Shown: positions 44,681 through 53,857, counted from the stretch's first letter. The stretch: DNA of 64,000 nt from Candidatus Corynebacterium faecigallinarum (GCA_019120175.1 DWVP01000024.1:372001-436000); one strand, 5' to 3'. The notes: a model not told the origin generated them from the letters alone. A program made the numbers and translations.

Positions 44681-45691
44681 CTATGCGTCGGAATCAGCCG
44701 CGGACTCAGCCTGCGCTGCGAGCCGCTTGCGCTTCATGACCTGTTCGATGATCACCATCGTGGCGACGACGGACGCACCGACCAGGAAGAGCAGGATCGC
44801 CGTACCGGTCTGCTCGCCGGGGGCCATCAGGGTGATCGCCTCCCCCTCCTCGCCTTCCTGCCAGGGCCACAGCGCCCGCAGTGAACCCAGCAGCAGGCCG
44901 GTCATGGTGAACAGGGTCAGGGTGCGGTGACGGGTGAGCAGCCACTCCATCAACCGGACGAACAGCACCAGACCGGTGATCGCACCGAGCATGAAGACCG
45001 CGATGAAGGTCAGGTCCAGGTCGCTGACGGCAGTCAGGGTCGCCGAGTAGATGCCGATGGCGTAGAGGAAGAAGGAACCGGAGACGCCGGGCAGGATCAG
45101 GGCGCACACCGCGACGGCGGCGGAGACGAAGACCAGCAGGAGGTTCGGGTTGCTGTTCTCCGAGGCGGAGAAACTCGTGGCGACGAAGGTGAAGATGCCA
45201 CCGACGATGAACAGCGGAATGGCTACGGGCAGACGTCGGCGGAGGTCGGCGCGGTCGATCATCAGCAGCGGGACGACCACGGACACCGCGACCATGCCGA
45301 GGAAGAGAGCCTTCGCGGGGATCGGGTGGTCCTCGACGAAGCCACCGAGGACTCCGGCCATGGCAAAGACCACGACGACCATGCCGATGCCGAGGGGAAG
45401 CAGCATGGTCCAGTCGACGGACTTGAGGCGCCGGACACCTTCAGGGCGGTCTTTCGGCAGCGCCTTGACCCCGTCGAGCAGGCGGTTGGCGTTGTAGAGG
45501 ACGCGCTCGTAGGCACCGGTCACCAGGGCGACGGTGCCGCCGGAGATGCCGGGCACCAGTTCGGCGGTACCGATGAGACCGCCGCGTGCGGCATTGAGTA
45601 CGACCGAGCCGGCGTTCAGCGGCGTCGGTTCGAACGCCGGCGGGCGCGCGCTGGGGGTGGCTTGGTTGTCACTGGTTGGGTTGTCGGTCAC
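44681..45691 (-). CDS. DUF368 membrane protein
   Basis: A 336-residue polytopic membrane protein with about eight to nine helices. The DUF368 signatures GLIGTAELVPGISGGTVALVTGAYERVL near the N-terminus and CALILPGVSGSFFLYAIGIYSATL in the middle are both present; the second looks like a repeat of the first (the LxPGxSG motif). The family is proposed to move polyprenyl-phosphate lipid carriers across the membrane (PopT type); that is family knowledge, not seen here. A TACGAT box at 45699-45704 overlaps the ATG at 45700 and is 7 bases before the GTG at 45691, so GTG is preferred. Confidence 0.88.
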   Translation of the reverse strand: MTDNPTSDNQATPSARPPAFEPTPLNAGSVVLNAARGGLIGTAELVPGISGGTVALVTGAYERVLYNANRLLDGVKALPKDRPEGVRRLKSVDWTMLLPLGIGMVVVVFAMAGVLGGFVEDHPIPAKALFLGMVAVSVVVPLLMIDRADLRRRLPVAIPLFIVGGIFTFVATSFSASENSNPNLLLVFVSAAVAVCALILPGVSGSFFLYAIGIYSATLTAVSDLDLTFIAVFMLGAITGLVLFVRLMEWLLTRHRTLTLFTMTGLLLGSLRALWPWQEGEEGEAITLMAPGEQTGTAILLFLVGASVVATMVIIEQVMKRKRLAAQAESAADSDA

Positions 45692-45698
45692 GGCGAAC

Positions 45699-45704
45699 AT
45701 CGTA
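45699..45704 (-). promoter_or_regulatory. -10 box TACGAT of the DUF368 gene
   Basis: The box overlaps an in-frame ATG at 45700, which rules that codon out as a leaderless start and points to the GTG 7 bases on. Confidence 0.5.
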
Positions 45705-45815
45705 GCGTCCCGACGGCTGGACGTGTGCAGTGGCGGCTGGAGTGTGTTGGGCTGCCAGGACATTGACAGGACACTGTGAGCGTAGGCACGGGGAGATACG
45801 GGTATATGCGGGGGA

Positions 45816-45821
45816 TATAGT
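45816..45821 (+). promoter_or_regulatory. -10 box TATAGT of the IMDH/IDH-type dehydrogenase gene
   Basis: TATAGT is 6 bases before the ATG at 45828, leaderless spacing. Confidence 0.55.
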
Positions 45822-45827
45822 GGCCCC

Positions 45828-46952
45828 ATGACGAACCTGGCTGGCGGCGAGAAAACACTGGTCCTGGGCTATTGGCCGGGTGAAGGCATCGGGCCCGAGA
45901 TCATCCCGCCGACGGTGCGTGCGGTCGAGCTGGCCCTGGTTTGCGAGGGTGCCGGGAATATCAGTGTGCGGTGGGAGCCACTGCTGCTGGGGCTGGAGGC
46001 CTTCGAAGCCACCGGCGCGGTTCTGCCAGAGTCGACGTGGCAGACGGTGACCGGGTTGGACGGATGGATCCTGGGGCCACACGACAACGCCGCCTACCCG
46101 GAGGCGGCGCGCGCCCAGCAGAACCCCTCGGCGGCGTTGCGGGTGCGTGCGGACCTGTGGGCGAACATCCGTCCGGTGACGGGGCTGCCCGGGGCACCTG
46201 CCCCGGAGATGGACCTGGTGATCGTGCGGGAGAACACCGAGGGGATGTACGCCGACCGCAACATGTACGCCGGCTCCGGCGACATCATGGTCACCCCGGA
46301 CGTGGCGCTGGCCATCGGTACGTTCACCCGTCACGGGGTGCGTCGGATCGTGGTGCGGGCAGGACGCATCGCTGCCGCACGTGGGGGAGTGCTCACCGTG
46401 GCGCACAAGGCCAATGTGTTGAGCCGCTCGTCCGGTATGTACGTCGAGGAGGCCGAGCGCATGGCGGCGCAGACCGGGGTTGAACTGCGCCCGGTGCACA
46501 TCGACGCCCTGTGCGCTGACCTGGTGACGAACCCGGGGCGGCACCGCACGATCGTCGCGGAGAACATGTTCGGTGACATCCTGTCGGACCTGGCTGGTGC
46601 GCTCGGTGGGGCATTGGGGGCGGCCGGCAGTGTGAATGCAGGCGACTCCCTGGTCATGGCGCAGGCCGCCCACGGTTCGGCGCCAGACATCGCGGGGAAG
46701 GGGGTGGCGAACCCGGCCGGGGTGATGAACTCCTCGGCTCAGCTGCTGGACAGTCTCGGGTACGGGCGCGCGGCGGCGGCATTGTCGGATGCGGTGCGGG
46801 TCGCCCTGATCGAGGCACCTACCGCCGATGTGGCCGGAGTGGTAGGTGTTACTGGCGCAACAGAAGGTGGCTCAGGGGCGACTGGGGCAGCTGGGGCATC
46901 CACGGCGACGTTCTCAGAAAGGGTATTTGCACAGCTCGGAGGGGTAGTGTAA
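45828..46952 (+). CDS. Isopropylmalate/isocitrate dehydrogenase family protein
   Basis: A 374-residue NAD(P)-dependent beta-decarboxylating dehydrogenase. Substrate site: VRADLWANIRPV and VRENTEGMYADRNM; catalytic Lys in TVAHKANVL; metal Asp residues in HIDALCADLVTNPGR and NMFGDILSDLAGAL; nucleotide loop AAHGSAPDIAGKGVANPAG. It could be LeuB-like, an NAD-isocitrate or a tartrate/homoisocitrate enzyme; by eye the substrate loop does not decide it. About 35 residues near the C-terminus are Gly/Ala/Thr-rich low complexity. Leaderless ATG. Confidence 0.85.
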   Translation: MTNLAGGEKTLVLGYWPGEGIGPEIIPPTVRAVELALVCEGAGNISVRWEPLLLGLEAFEATGAVLPESTWQTVTGLDGWILGPHDNAAYPEAARAQQNPSAALRVRADLWANIRPVTGLPGAPAPEMDLVIVRENTEGMYADRNMYAGSGDIMVTPDVALAIGTFTRHGVRRIVVRAGRIAAARGGVLTVAHKANVLSRSSGMYVEEAERMAAQTGVELRPVHIDALCADLVTNPGRHRTIVAENMFGDILSDLAGALGGALGAAGSVNAGDSLVMAQAAHGSAPDIAGKGVANPAGVMNSSAQLLDSLGYGRAAAALSDAVRVALIEAPTADVAGVVGVTGATEGGSGATGAAGASTATFSERVFAQLGGVV

Positions 46953-47035
46953 CGTCCAGTCCGTTAAGCGTCCATACGCGGGCGCGCGACACCCTGTCCA
47001 TCTACGTAACTATCCGTTTCGGAGCACTTTCACCT

Positions 47036-48505
47036 ATGCCCACCAACAACGTTCCTCAGGTTGCCGTCAACGACATCGGCACCGCTGAGGATTTCCTCGC
47101 CGCCATCGACCAGACCATCAAGTACTTCAACGATGGCGACATCGTCGAAGGTACCGTCGTCAAGGTTGATCACGACGAGGTCCTGCTGGATATCGGCTAC
47201 AAGACGGAGGGTGTCATCCCCTCCCGCGAGCTGTCCATCAAGCACGATGTCGATCCCGGCGAGGTCGTCGAGGTCGGCGACGAGGTCGACGCCCTGGTCC
47301 TCACCAAGGAGGATAAGGAAGGCCGCCTGATCCTGTCCAAGAAGCGCGCTCAGTACGAGCGTGCCTGGGGCACCATCGAGCAGCTCAAGGAGAACGACGA
47401 GCCGGTCACCGGTACCGTCATCGAGGTCGTCAAGGGTGGTCTCATCCTGGACATCGGCCTGCGTGGCTTCCTGCCCGCCTCCCTCGTCGAGATGCGTCGC
47501 GTGCGCGATCTGCAGCCGTACATCGGCCAGGAGATCGAGGCCAAGATCATCGAGCTGGACAAGCAGCGCAACAACGTGGTCCTGTCCCGCCGGGCATGGC
47601 TCGAGCAGACCCAGTCCGAGGTCCGCTCCGAGTTCCTGCACCAGCTGCAGAAGGGCCAGGTCCGCAAGGGTGTCGTGTCCTCCATCGTCAACTTCGGCGC
47701 TTTCGTCGATCTCGGCGGTGTCGACGGCCTGGTGCACGTCTCCGAGCTGTCCTGGAAGCACATCGACCACCCGGGTGAGGTCGTCACCGTGGGCGACGAG
47801 GTCACCGTCGAGGTTCTCGACGTCGACCTGGATCGCGAGCGAGTGTCCCTGTCGCTGAAGGCCACCCAGGAGGATCCGTGGCGCGTCTTCGCCCGGACCC
47901 ACGCGATCGGTCAGATCGTCCCGGGCAAGGTCACCAAGCTGGTTCCGTTCGGCGCCTTCGTCCGCGTCGAGGAGGGCATCGAGGGCCTGGTCCACATCTC
48001 CGAGCTGGCCGAGCGCCACGTCGAGGTTCCGGACCAGATCGTCACCGTCGGCCAGGAGCTCATGGTCAAGGTCATCGATATCGACCTCGAGCGTCGCCGG
48101 ATCTCCCTGTCCCTGAAGCAGGCCGACGAGGACTTCGCCGAGGACTTCGACCCGTCCAAGTACGGCATGGCCGACTCCTACGACGAGCAGGGCAACTACA
48201 TCTTCCCGGAGGGCTTCGACTCGGAGACCAACGAGTGGATGGAGGGCTTCGAGTCCCAGCAGCGTGAGTGGGAGGACCGCTACGCTGAGTCGGAGCGTCG
48301 CCACAAGATGCACGCCGCCCAGATCGAGCGCCACCGCGCCCAGGCCGCCGAGGCCGGCGAGGCCGCCGACAACGGCAGCTACTCCTCCAGCAGCGAGGAC
48401 AAGCCCGCCGAGGCTGCTGCCGCCGCTGAGGCCACCGACGACTCCGGTTCGCTGGCGTCCGACGAGCAGCTCAACGCCCTGCGCCAGAAGCTGGCCGGCA
48501 ACTAA
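47036..48505 (+). CDS. rpsA: 30S ribosomal protein S1 RpsA
   Basis: A 489-residue mRNA-binding ribosomal protein with four S1 OB-fold repeats, at about 35-105, 120-190, 210-280 and 295-365 (for example VSSIVNFGAFVDLGGVDGLVHVSELSWKH). The C-terminal 120 residues are acidic and Ala-rich. Four repeats instead of six is normal for actinobacteria. GGAG lies about 15 bases before the ATG. Codon choice is very uniform, as expected for a highly expressed gene. A terminator follows, so it is probably monocistronic. Confidence 0.97.
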   Translation: MPTNNVPQVAVNDIGTAEDFLAAIDQTIKYFNDGDIVEGTVVKVDHDEVLLDIGYKTEGVIPSRELSIKHDVDPGEVVEVGDEVDALVLTKEDKEGRLILSKKRAQYERAWGTIEQLKENDEPVTGTVIEVVKGGLILDIGLRGFLPASLVEMRRVRDLQPYIGQEIEAKIIELDKQRNNVVLSRRAWLEQTQSEVRSEFLHQLQKGQVRKGVVSSIVNFGAFVDLGGVDGLVHVSELSWKHIDHPGEVVTVGDEVTVEVLDVDLDRERVSLSLKATQEDPWRVFARTHAIGQIVPGKVTKLVPFGAFVRVEEGIEGLVHISELAERHVEVPDQIVTVGQELMVKVIDIDLERRRISLSLKQADEDFAEDFDPSKYGMADSYDEQGNYIFPEGFDSETNEWMEGFESQQREWEDRYAESERRHKMHAAQIERHRAQAAEAGEAADNGSYSSSSEDKPAEAAAAAEATDDSGSLASDEQLNALRQKLAGN

Positions 48506-48514
48506 GCTGCAGCC

Positions 48515-48534
48515 TGTTCCGATGCTCCGGAACA
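48515..48534 (+). repeat. Small hairpin after rpsA
   Basis: GTTCCG and CGGAAC arms around a short loop, just before the main rpsA terminator. It may help pausing or protect the mRNA end. Confidence 0.4.
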
Positions 48535-48544
48535 ACCCCTGAAC

Positions 48545-48577
48545 AAGCCCCGAGGACTTCTGTCCCCGGGGCTTCTT
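48545..48577 (+). terminator. Rho-independent terminator of rpsA
   Basis: AAGCCCCG.GGAC pairs with GTCC.CGGGGCTT around TTCT, followed by TTCTTC. It sits about 40 bases after the rpsA stop. Confidence 0.85.
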
Positions 48578-48689
48578 CATGTCTGTTCCCCTCTGCATCC
48601 CTCTTTGCCCCCTGCATCTTCTCCTCGGTTTCCCATGGTGGTGCCCCCGCAGGCCGATGTCGTCCTACCGGCTCAGAGCGTTTTCACCT

Positions 48690-48695
48690 TAAACT
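48690..48695 (+). promoter_or_regulatory. -10 box TAAACT upstream of ptsG
   Basis: TAAACT matches TANANT and lies about 60 bases before the ptsG ATG, giving a leader with an AAGGTGG ribosome site. I see no clear GlxR or SugR site, though either could be degenerate. Confidence 0.4.
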
Positions 48696-48755
48696 GGTTC
48701 ACGCGACCGTCCCCACCGGGCGGCTTTGCCATACTGACTCAAGGTGGAATGCCAC

Positions 48756-50798
48756 ATGGTATCGAAAACGATTGAGACATCCCGGCTTATCCTGCGGGAA
48801 ATAGGAGGCGCGGACAACGTCGCCTCCTTCACCTACTGTGCGACGCGGCTCAGATTCGACGTTCACGACAAATCCAAGGTCGACATTGACGCCCTGGACG
48901 AGGACCCCAACGTCCTTGGCGTAGTGGAACAGGGGAGTACCGGCGTCCAGGTGGTGATGGGCGGTGGCGTCGCCGAGTTCTACAACGCCATCGTCAAGGA
49001 ACCCGGGATGGGGGACGGGGAACGTAAGAGCTCGTCGAGTGGGAAGAAGGAGTACGGGGGAGTACGCGGCAAGTACGACTGGGTGAACTACTGCTTCGAG
49101 TTCCTCTCCGATACGTTCCGCCCGGTACTGTGGGCCCTGCTGGGTGCCTCGCTGATCATCACCCTGCTGGTGCTGGCCGACACCTTCAACATGCAGGACT
49201 TCCGTGCGGACATGGCGGACCAGCCCAACGGCTACGTCCTGCTTCACGCCATGTGGCGCTCGGTGTTCTACTTCCTGCCGATCATGATCGGTGCCACCGC
49301 GGCCCGGAAGCTCGGCGCCAACGAGTGGGTCGGTGCCGCCATCCCGGCCGCCCTGCTGACCCCGGAGTTCCTGGAACTGGGCGAGGCAGGGGAGACGGCC
49401 GATGTCTTCGGCCTGCCACTGGTGCTCAACGACTACTCGTCCCAGGTCTTTCCGCCGCTGATCGCGGCGATCGGCCTGTTCTGGGTGGAGAAGGGGCTGA
49501 AGAAGCTCATCCCCAGTGCTGTGCAGATGGTCTTCGTCCCCTTCTTCTCACTGCTGATCATGATCCCGGCGACGGCTTTCCTGCTGGGGCCCTTCGGCAT
49601 CGGCATCGGTAACGGAATCTCCGACTTCCTGCTGTGGCTCAACGGCATCTCACCGTTCATCCTGGCTATCATCGTGCCGATCATGTACCCGTTCCTGGTG
49701 CCGCTGGGCCTGCACTGGCCGCTGAACGCGATTATGGTGCAGAACCTCGCGACCCTCGGCTACGACTTCATCCAGGGGCCGATGGGTGCCTGGAACTTCG
49801 CCTGCTTCGGCGTGGTCGCCGGCGTGTTCCTCCTGTCCATCAGAGAGAAGAACAAGAGCATGCGTCAGGTGTCGCTGGGCGGTCTGATGGCCGGTCTGTT
49901 CGGCGGTATCTCAGAGCCATCGCTTTATGGTGTGCTGCTGCGATTCAAGAAGACCTACTTCCGCCTCCTGCCGGGCTGTGTCGTCGGTGGCGCGATCATC
50001 GGTTTCTTCGACGTGAAGGCGAACGCCTTCGTGTTCACCTCGCTGCTGACCTTCCCGGCGATGGACCCGTGGGGTGGCTACCTCATCGGCATCGGTGCGG
50101 CCTTCGCCACCTCGATGCTGCTGGTGCTCTTCTTCGACTACCGCGGCAAGGACGAGAAGGCCGAGGTTATGGCGCAACTCGAGGCGGAACGTGCCGAGGC
50201 CAATGCTGACGAGGACACCCGGGTGGCTGCTGCCGGTACTACCGCCGGAAAAGCCGCCGGTGCCGAGGCCAGTGACAAGGCAGCCCTGCAACCGGGGGCG
50301 GTCACAGTGGTGACCTCTCCGGTGGTCGGTAAGGCCATTCCACTGTCGGACGTTCCGGATCCGGCGTTCGCTTCCGGGGCGCTCGGCAAGGGTGCTGGTA
50401 TAGAGCCAACCGGGGACACGGTCGTGGCCCCGGCCGATGCCACCGTGCTGACGGTGCAGAAGACCGGTCATGCTGTCGGTCTGCGCCTGGACAGCGGCAT
50501 TGAACTGCTCATCCACATCGGTATCGACACCGTGAAGATGGACGGTGACGGCTTCGAGGTCCTCGTCGAGCGCAAACAGAAGGTGGAGGCGGGAACCGAG
50601 TTGATTCGTTTCGACCGGAAGAAGATCGAGGCCGCAGGGTACTCAGCGGTGACCCCGGTCGTGGTCGTCAATACCCGGAAGTTCGCCGAGGTAGAGGGGA
50701 TCCCTGCCCCGATTGCCGCCGTCGGCGATGATCTCATCACGGTTACTGCGAAACCCGCGGAGACTCCGGATGCCGCAGCGACCGCAGCCACCGAGTAG
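48756..50798 (+). CDS. ptsG: Glucose-type PTS permease EIIBCA (PtsG)
   Basis: A 680-residue membrane permease that phosphorylates sugar as it enters, in domain order IIB (1-90), IIC (about 110-450), IIA (about 530-670). IIB has the phospho-cysteine Cys28 in TYCATRLRF and the glucose-type GVVEQGSTGVQVVMGG. IIC opens KKEYGGVRGKYDWVNY and runs through GATAARKLGANEWVGAAIPAALLTPEF and ISEPSLYGVLLRFKKTYFR. IIA has the phospho-His in LLIHIGIDTVKM. It closely resembles the corynebacterial PtsG as I recall it, and a place close after rpsA and before coaE and uvrB also fits. The ATG has AAGGTGG 8 bases upstream; a GTG at 48744 lies inside that site. Confidence 0.92.
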   Translation: MVSKTIETSRLILREIGGADNVASFTYCATRLRFDVHDKSKVDIDALDEDPNVLGVVEQGSTGVQVVMGGGVAEFYNAIVKEPGMGDGERKSSSSGKKEYGGVRGKYDWVNYCFEFLSDTFRPVLWALLGASLIITLLVLADTFNMQDFRADMADQPNGYVLLHAMWRSVFYFLPIMIGATAARKLGANEWVGAAIPAALLTPEFLELGEAGETADVFGLPLVLNDYSSQVFPPLIAAIGLFWVEKGLKKLIPSAVQMVFVPFFSLLIMIPATAFLLGPFGIGIGNGISDFLLWLNGISPFILAIIVPIMYPFLVPLGLHWPLNAIMVQNLATLGYDFIQGPMGAWNFACFGVVAGVFLLSIREKNKSMRQVSLGGLMAGLFGGISEPSLYGVLLRFKKTYFRLLPGCVVGGAIIGFFDVKANAFVFTSLLTFPAMDPWGGYLIGIGAAFATSMLLVLFFDYRGKDEKAEVMAQLEAERAEANADEDTRVAAAGTTAGKAAGAEASDKAALQPGAVTVVTSPVVGKAIPLSDVPDPAFASGALGKGAGIEPTGDTVVAPADATVLTVQKTGHAVGLRLDSGIELLIHIGIDTVKMDGDGFEVLVERKQKVEAGTELIRFDRKKIEAAGYSAVTPVVVVNTRKFAEVEGIPAPIAAVGDDLITVTAKPAETPDAAATAATE

Positions 50799-52922
50799 TC
50801 AGCGTTGAGTAGCCACACTGTCCGGTGACAGGTCGAGCCTGCGCAGCAATTGTGCGTTCAGGGCGACGACCACCGTGGAGGCGGACATCAGCACCGCCCC
50901 CACGCTCATCGGCAGGATGATACCGACCGGGGCGAGGATACCCGCCGCCAAGGGAACGGACACCAGATTGTAGCCCGCGGCCCACCACAGGTTCTGCGTC
51001 ATCTTCCGGTAGGTCGCCCGGGACAGTTCGATCACCGAGAGCACGGCGCGCGGATCGGAGCTTGCGAGGATCACCCCGGCCGATCCGATCGCCACGTCCG
51101 TGCCGGCACCGATGGCGATGCCGACGTCCGACTGGGCCAGCGCCGGGGCATCGTTGACCCCGTCGCCGACCATGGCGACACGATGTCCGGCGTCCTGCAG
51201 TTCAGACACCTTCGCTGCCTTGTCCTCCGGGCGGACCCCAGCAAAGACCCGGTCGATGCCGAGCTCCTCCGCGACTGTCTCCGCGACTGCCGGGGCATCC
51301 CCGGTGATCATCATGACCTGGACATCGCGGGCGTGCAGCGCATCGACGGCATCCCGGGATTCAGGACGCACCGCGTCGGCGAGTCGGAGCGCACCGATGA
51401 CGACACCGTCCGCGAGGACGTGGAGGATGATCGCGCCCTGCTCCCGCCACGAGTCAGCGACGGGAAGCTCGTGGACGTCGTGCTGCTCCAACAGGTATGG
51501 TCCACCGACTTCGATGGTCGTCCCGTCGACCACGGCCTTCACGCCGACAGCAGGGGAGGAGGAGAAGTTCGAGGACGTCGGCACATCCAGCTCCCGGTCC
51601 GCTGCGGCTTTGACGATGGCACGGGCAAGTGGGTGCTCACTGTCGGATTCCGCGGCTGCTGTGAGTGCGAGGATCTTGTCCTTGCCGACGTCTCCGTTCG
51701 GCTCGATGGCGGTGACCATAGGTTCACCCTTGGTGAGTGTTCCCGTCTTGTCGAAAACGACGGTGTCCACGGTGCGCATGGACTCCAGGGCCAGACGGTC
51801 CTTGACCAGCACACCCGCGCGGGCGGCGCGTTCGGTGGCGATCGATACGACGAGGGGGATCGCCAGCCCGAGGGCATGGGGGCAGGCGATGACCAGGACG
51901 GTGATGGTGCGGACAACGGCGTCCTCGGGCACGCCGACCAGCGTCCACACCACCGCGGTGATGAGCGCTGCGCCGAGTGCGAACCAGAACAGCCAGGCTG
52001 CGGCGGTATCGGCGATGCGCTGGGCGCGGGACGAGGAATTCTGGGCGTCCGACACCAGCTTCTGGATACCCGCGAGCGCGGTGTCGTCGCCGACGGCGGT
52101 GATCCGCACCCGTACCCCGGAATCGGTGGCGATGGTGCCGGCGACGACATGGTCATCGACGTCGCGGTGCACGGTGCGGGATTCGCCGGTGACCATCGAT
52201 TCATCCATCGAGGCCGAGCCGTCGACGATGGTGCCGTCGGCGGGGATCGTGGCACCCGGACGGACCAGGACGATATCCTCCACCTCAAGCTCCGCGGGGG
52301 AGACCGTCACAGTGGTGTCCCCGGTGACCTTTACGGCTTCATCCGGGAGGAGGGCGGCCAGTGAATCGAGAGCGGAGGAGGTCTGGGCCAGGGAACGCAT
52401 CTCGATCCAGTGACCCAGGAGCATGATCACGACCAGCAGGGCGAGCTCCCACCAGAAGTCGAGTTCGTGACTGAGAACGCCCAGGCTTGCACCCCAGGAG
52501 GAGATGAAGGCCACGGTGATGGCCAGGCCGATGAGCAGCATCATCCCCGGCTTCCGGTCGCGGATCTCATCGACCGCGCCGGTGAGGAACGGCTGGCCGC
52601 CCCAGAGATACATGACGGTGCCGAGGGCCGGGGAGATCCACCCGATGGCCTCGGTATCCGGCAGTTCGTAGCCGATGAGCTCGGCGAACATGTCATTGAA
52701 GGCGACTACCGGGACGGCGATGACGAGCATGATCCAGAACAGGCGCCGGAACTGGGCGACATGGCCGGCGTGACCGCCGTGACCTGCGTGACCTGTGTGA
52801 TCTTTATGTCCACCGTGGTCGTCGTGGCCCGTGTGATTCTGATGGCCACCGTGATCCATGTGGTCATGGTTCATGTGATCGTGGTCCATATGCTCGTGGC
52901 CAGCGCGCGTGTCGTGCTCCAT
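50799..52922 (-). CDS. copB: CopB-type copper-exporting P1B ATPase
   Basis: A 707-residue heavy-metal P-type ATPase. The N-terminus (1-55) is His-rich (HMDHDHMNHDHMDHGGHQNH) and binds metal in place of HMA domains. It has TGES (245-248), the metal-channel motif CPH (347-349), which marks the CopB/P1B-3 group, the phosphorylation site DKTGT (Asp391), and GDGVNDAPAL near the C-terminus. It should pump Cu(+)/Cu(2+) out. It lies 29 bases after the YdhK lipoprotein gene on the same strand and is probably transcribed from the operator-bearing promoter upstream of that gene. Convergent with ptsG, with no gap between stop codons. Confidence 0.92.
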   Translation of the reverse strand: MEHDTRAGHEHMDHDHMNHDHMDHGGHQNHTGHDDHGGHKDHTGHAGHGGHAGHVAQFRRLFWIMLVIAVPVVAFNDMFAELIGYELPDTEAIGWISPALGTVMYLWGGQPFLTGAVDEIRDRKPGMMLLIGLAITVAFISSWGASLGVLSHELDFWWELALLVVIMLLGHWIEMRSLAQTSSALDSLAALLPDEAVKVTGDTTVTVSPAELEVEDIVLVRPGATIPADGTIVDGSASMDESMVTGESRTVHRDVDDHVVAGTIATDSGVRVRITAVGDDTALAGIQKLVSDAQNSSSRAQRIADTAAAWLFWFALGAALITAVVWTLVGVPEDAVVRTITVLVIACPHALGLAIPLVVSIATERAARAGVLVKDRLALESMRTVDTVVFDKTGTLTKGEPMVTAIEPNGDVGKDKILALTAAAESDSEHPLARAIVKAAADRELDVPTSSNFSSSPAVGVKAVVDGTTIEVGGPYLLEQHDVHELPVADSWREQGAIILHVLADGVVIGALRLADAVRPESRDAVDALHARDVQVMMITGDAPAVAETVAEELGIDRVFAGVRPEDKAAKVSELQDAGHRVAMVGDGVNDAPALAQSDVGIAIGAGTDVAIGSAGVILASSDPRAVLSVIELSRATYRKMTQNLWWAAGYNLVSVPLAAGILAPVGIILPMSVGAVLMSASTVVVALNAQLLRRLDLSPDSVATQR

Positions 52923-52951
52923 AATCCTGTTCTACCTGCCTTCTCCCGCGA

Positions 52952-53563
52952 CTACTCGGCGGGGGAGATCTCGCTTTCCACGACCCACTTGTGGTTGATC
53001 ATGGTCATTCCGTCCATCTCGACATCCACCATGTACACCGTCTCCTCCGTGGAGCTGTCGATCGTGGCCTCGGCGCCGTTCATGCCGGCCATGTGTTCAG
53101 CGTTGATGGTGGCGGTGTCGCCGTCGGAAAGGCGGTCCTCGCCGACTCCGTCGAGTTCCTCCTGGACCACCCACTTGTGGTCCTCCACCCGGGCGCTGCC
53201 ATCGGTCGGGTCGTAGCTGACCGAGTAGGTGTAGGTGTCGAAGGCGCCGGTGATTGTCGCGGTCGCGCCGTCCATACCGGGCATGTGGTCAGCGGACAGG
53301 ACAACCTCCGTGCCCACCGGGAACTCCGGGTCGGATACTTCGGTAATGCCCTCGGGTGGCGGACCGCCGTCGGCCGGATGGTCCATGTCCCCGTGGTCCC
53401 CGTGGTCCCCGTGGTCCCCGTGGTCCCCGTGGTCCCCGGTCGTCTCGTGTGCCCCGTGGTCCTCGTGTGAGGTGTCGGAATCCTCGTCCGAGGAGCAGGC
53501 GGTGAGGGTGAGAGTGCTGGCGATGGCCCCTGCGGCCAGGGCGCCGAAGAGTCGCTTGCGCAT
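52952..53563 (-). CDS. YdhK/DUF1541 copper-associated lipoprotein
   Basis: A 203-residue lipoprotein (lipobox LTAC, Cys23). After a His/Asp-rich segment with five GDH triplets come two DUF1541 repeats: PVGTEVVLSADHMPGMDGATATI and TATINAEHMAGMNGAEATI, each ending in HKWVV. The Met- and His-rich DHMPGM sequences suit copper binding outside the cell, and linkage to copB supports that. RBS GGAAAGGA precedes the ATG. The GDH run comes from 9-base tandem repeats and may vary in number between strains. Confidence 0.88.
   Translation of the reverse strand: MRKRLFGALAAGAIASTLTLTACSSDEDSDTSHEDHGAHETTGDHGDHGDHGDHGDHGDMDHPADGGPPPEGITEVSDPEFPVGTEVVLSADHMPGMDGATATITGAFDTYTYSVSYDPTDGSARVEDHKWVVQEELDGVGEDRLSDGDTATINAEHMAGMNGAEATIDSSTEETVYMVDVEMDGMTMINHKWVVESEISPAE
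53387..53446 (-). repeat. 9-bp tandem repeat coding for Gly-Asp-His
   Basis: Five to six copies of CGTGGTCCC (plus strand) in the ydhK coding sequence. Each copy adds one Gly-Asp-His triplet without changing the reading frame, so slippage would change metal-binding length only. Confidence 0.8.
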
Positions 53564-53592
53564 GGTGGTGTCCTTTCCGGTGTCGCGTATCT

Positions 53593-53613
53593 GTATACCC
53601 CCTCGGAGTATAC
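53593..53613. promoter_or_regulatory. GTATAC palindrome over the copper-operon promoter (candidate operator)
   Basis: GTATAC, nine bases (CCCCTCGGA), GTATAC: a 21-bp near-palindrome. The right half contains the minus-strand -10 box TATACT (53607-53612), so a bound repressor would block RNA polymerase. The C-rich/G-rich half-sites recall copper-sensor (CsoR-type) operators. No csoR-like gene is within the window. Confidence 0.65.
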
Positions 53614-53747
53614 CAACGTGCGCCGGGTGCCACCCCTGATCGGGCGGGGCACAGCGCGGGAGGTTTCGGTTCCGGGGGGTGCAAGAGGAGCAAAAAACCA
53701 CGACCCAGAACCGAAAACTCGTTGACTCGTGCATCCCGCACATACAG

Positions 53748-53793
53748 CAACCCCGCTGGTCACCTCGAGTTACTCAAGTGACCAGCGGGGTTG
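53748..53793. terminator. Hairpin between the copper locus and the MaoC gene
   Basis: CAACCCCGCTGGTCAC pairs perfectly with GTGACCAGCGGGGTTG, 16 base pairs with a 14-base loop. It lies 65 bases after the MaoC gene stop and serves as its terminator on the minus strand; it may also insulate the ydhK promoter. The 53563-53858 interval holds only this hairpin and the copper operator. Confidence 0.8.
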
Positions 53794-53857
53794 TTACGCA
53801 GCGTCGCTGTGCGACAAGCTACGCGGCATCGTTAAGCGAGGCCCCGTGCGGCGATGC

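Noticed and set aside
50850..52413. Two long open frames antisense to the CopB ATPase
   Set aside because: Shadows; they have no motifs, while the minus strand encodes a complete P-type ATPase.
53387..53446. Short tandem repeats considered as a CRISPR array
   Set aside because: Units are 9 bases, contiguous, in frame inside a gene, with no spacers.
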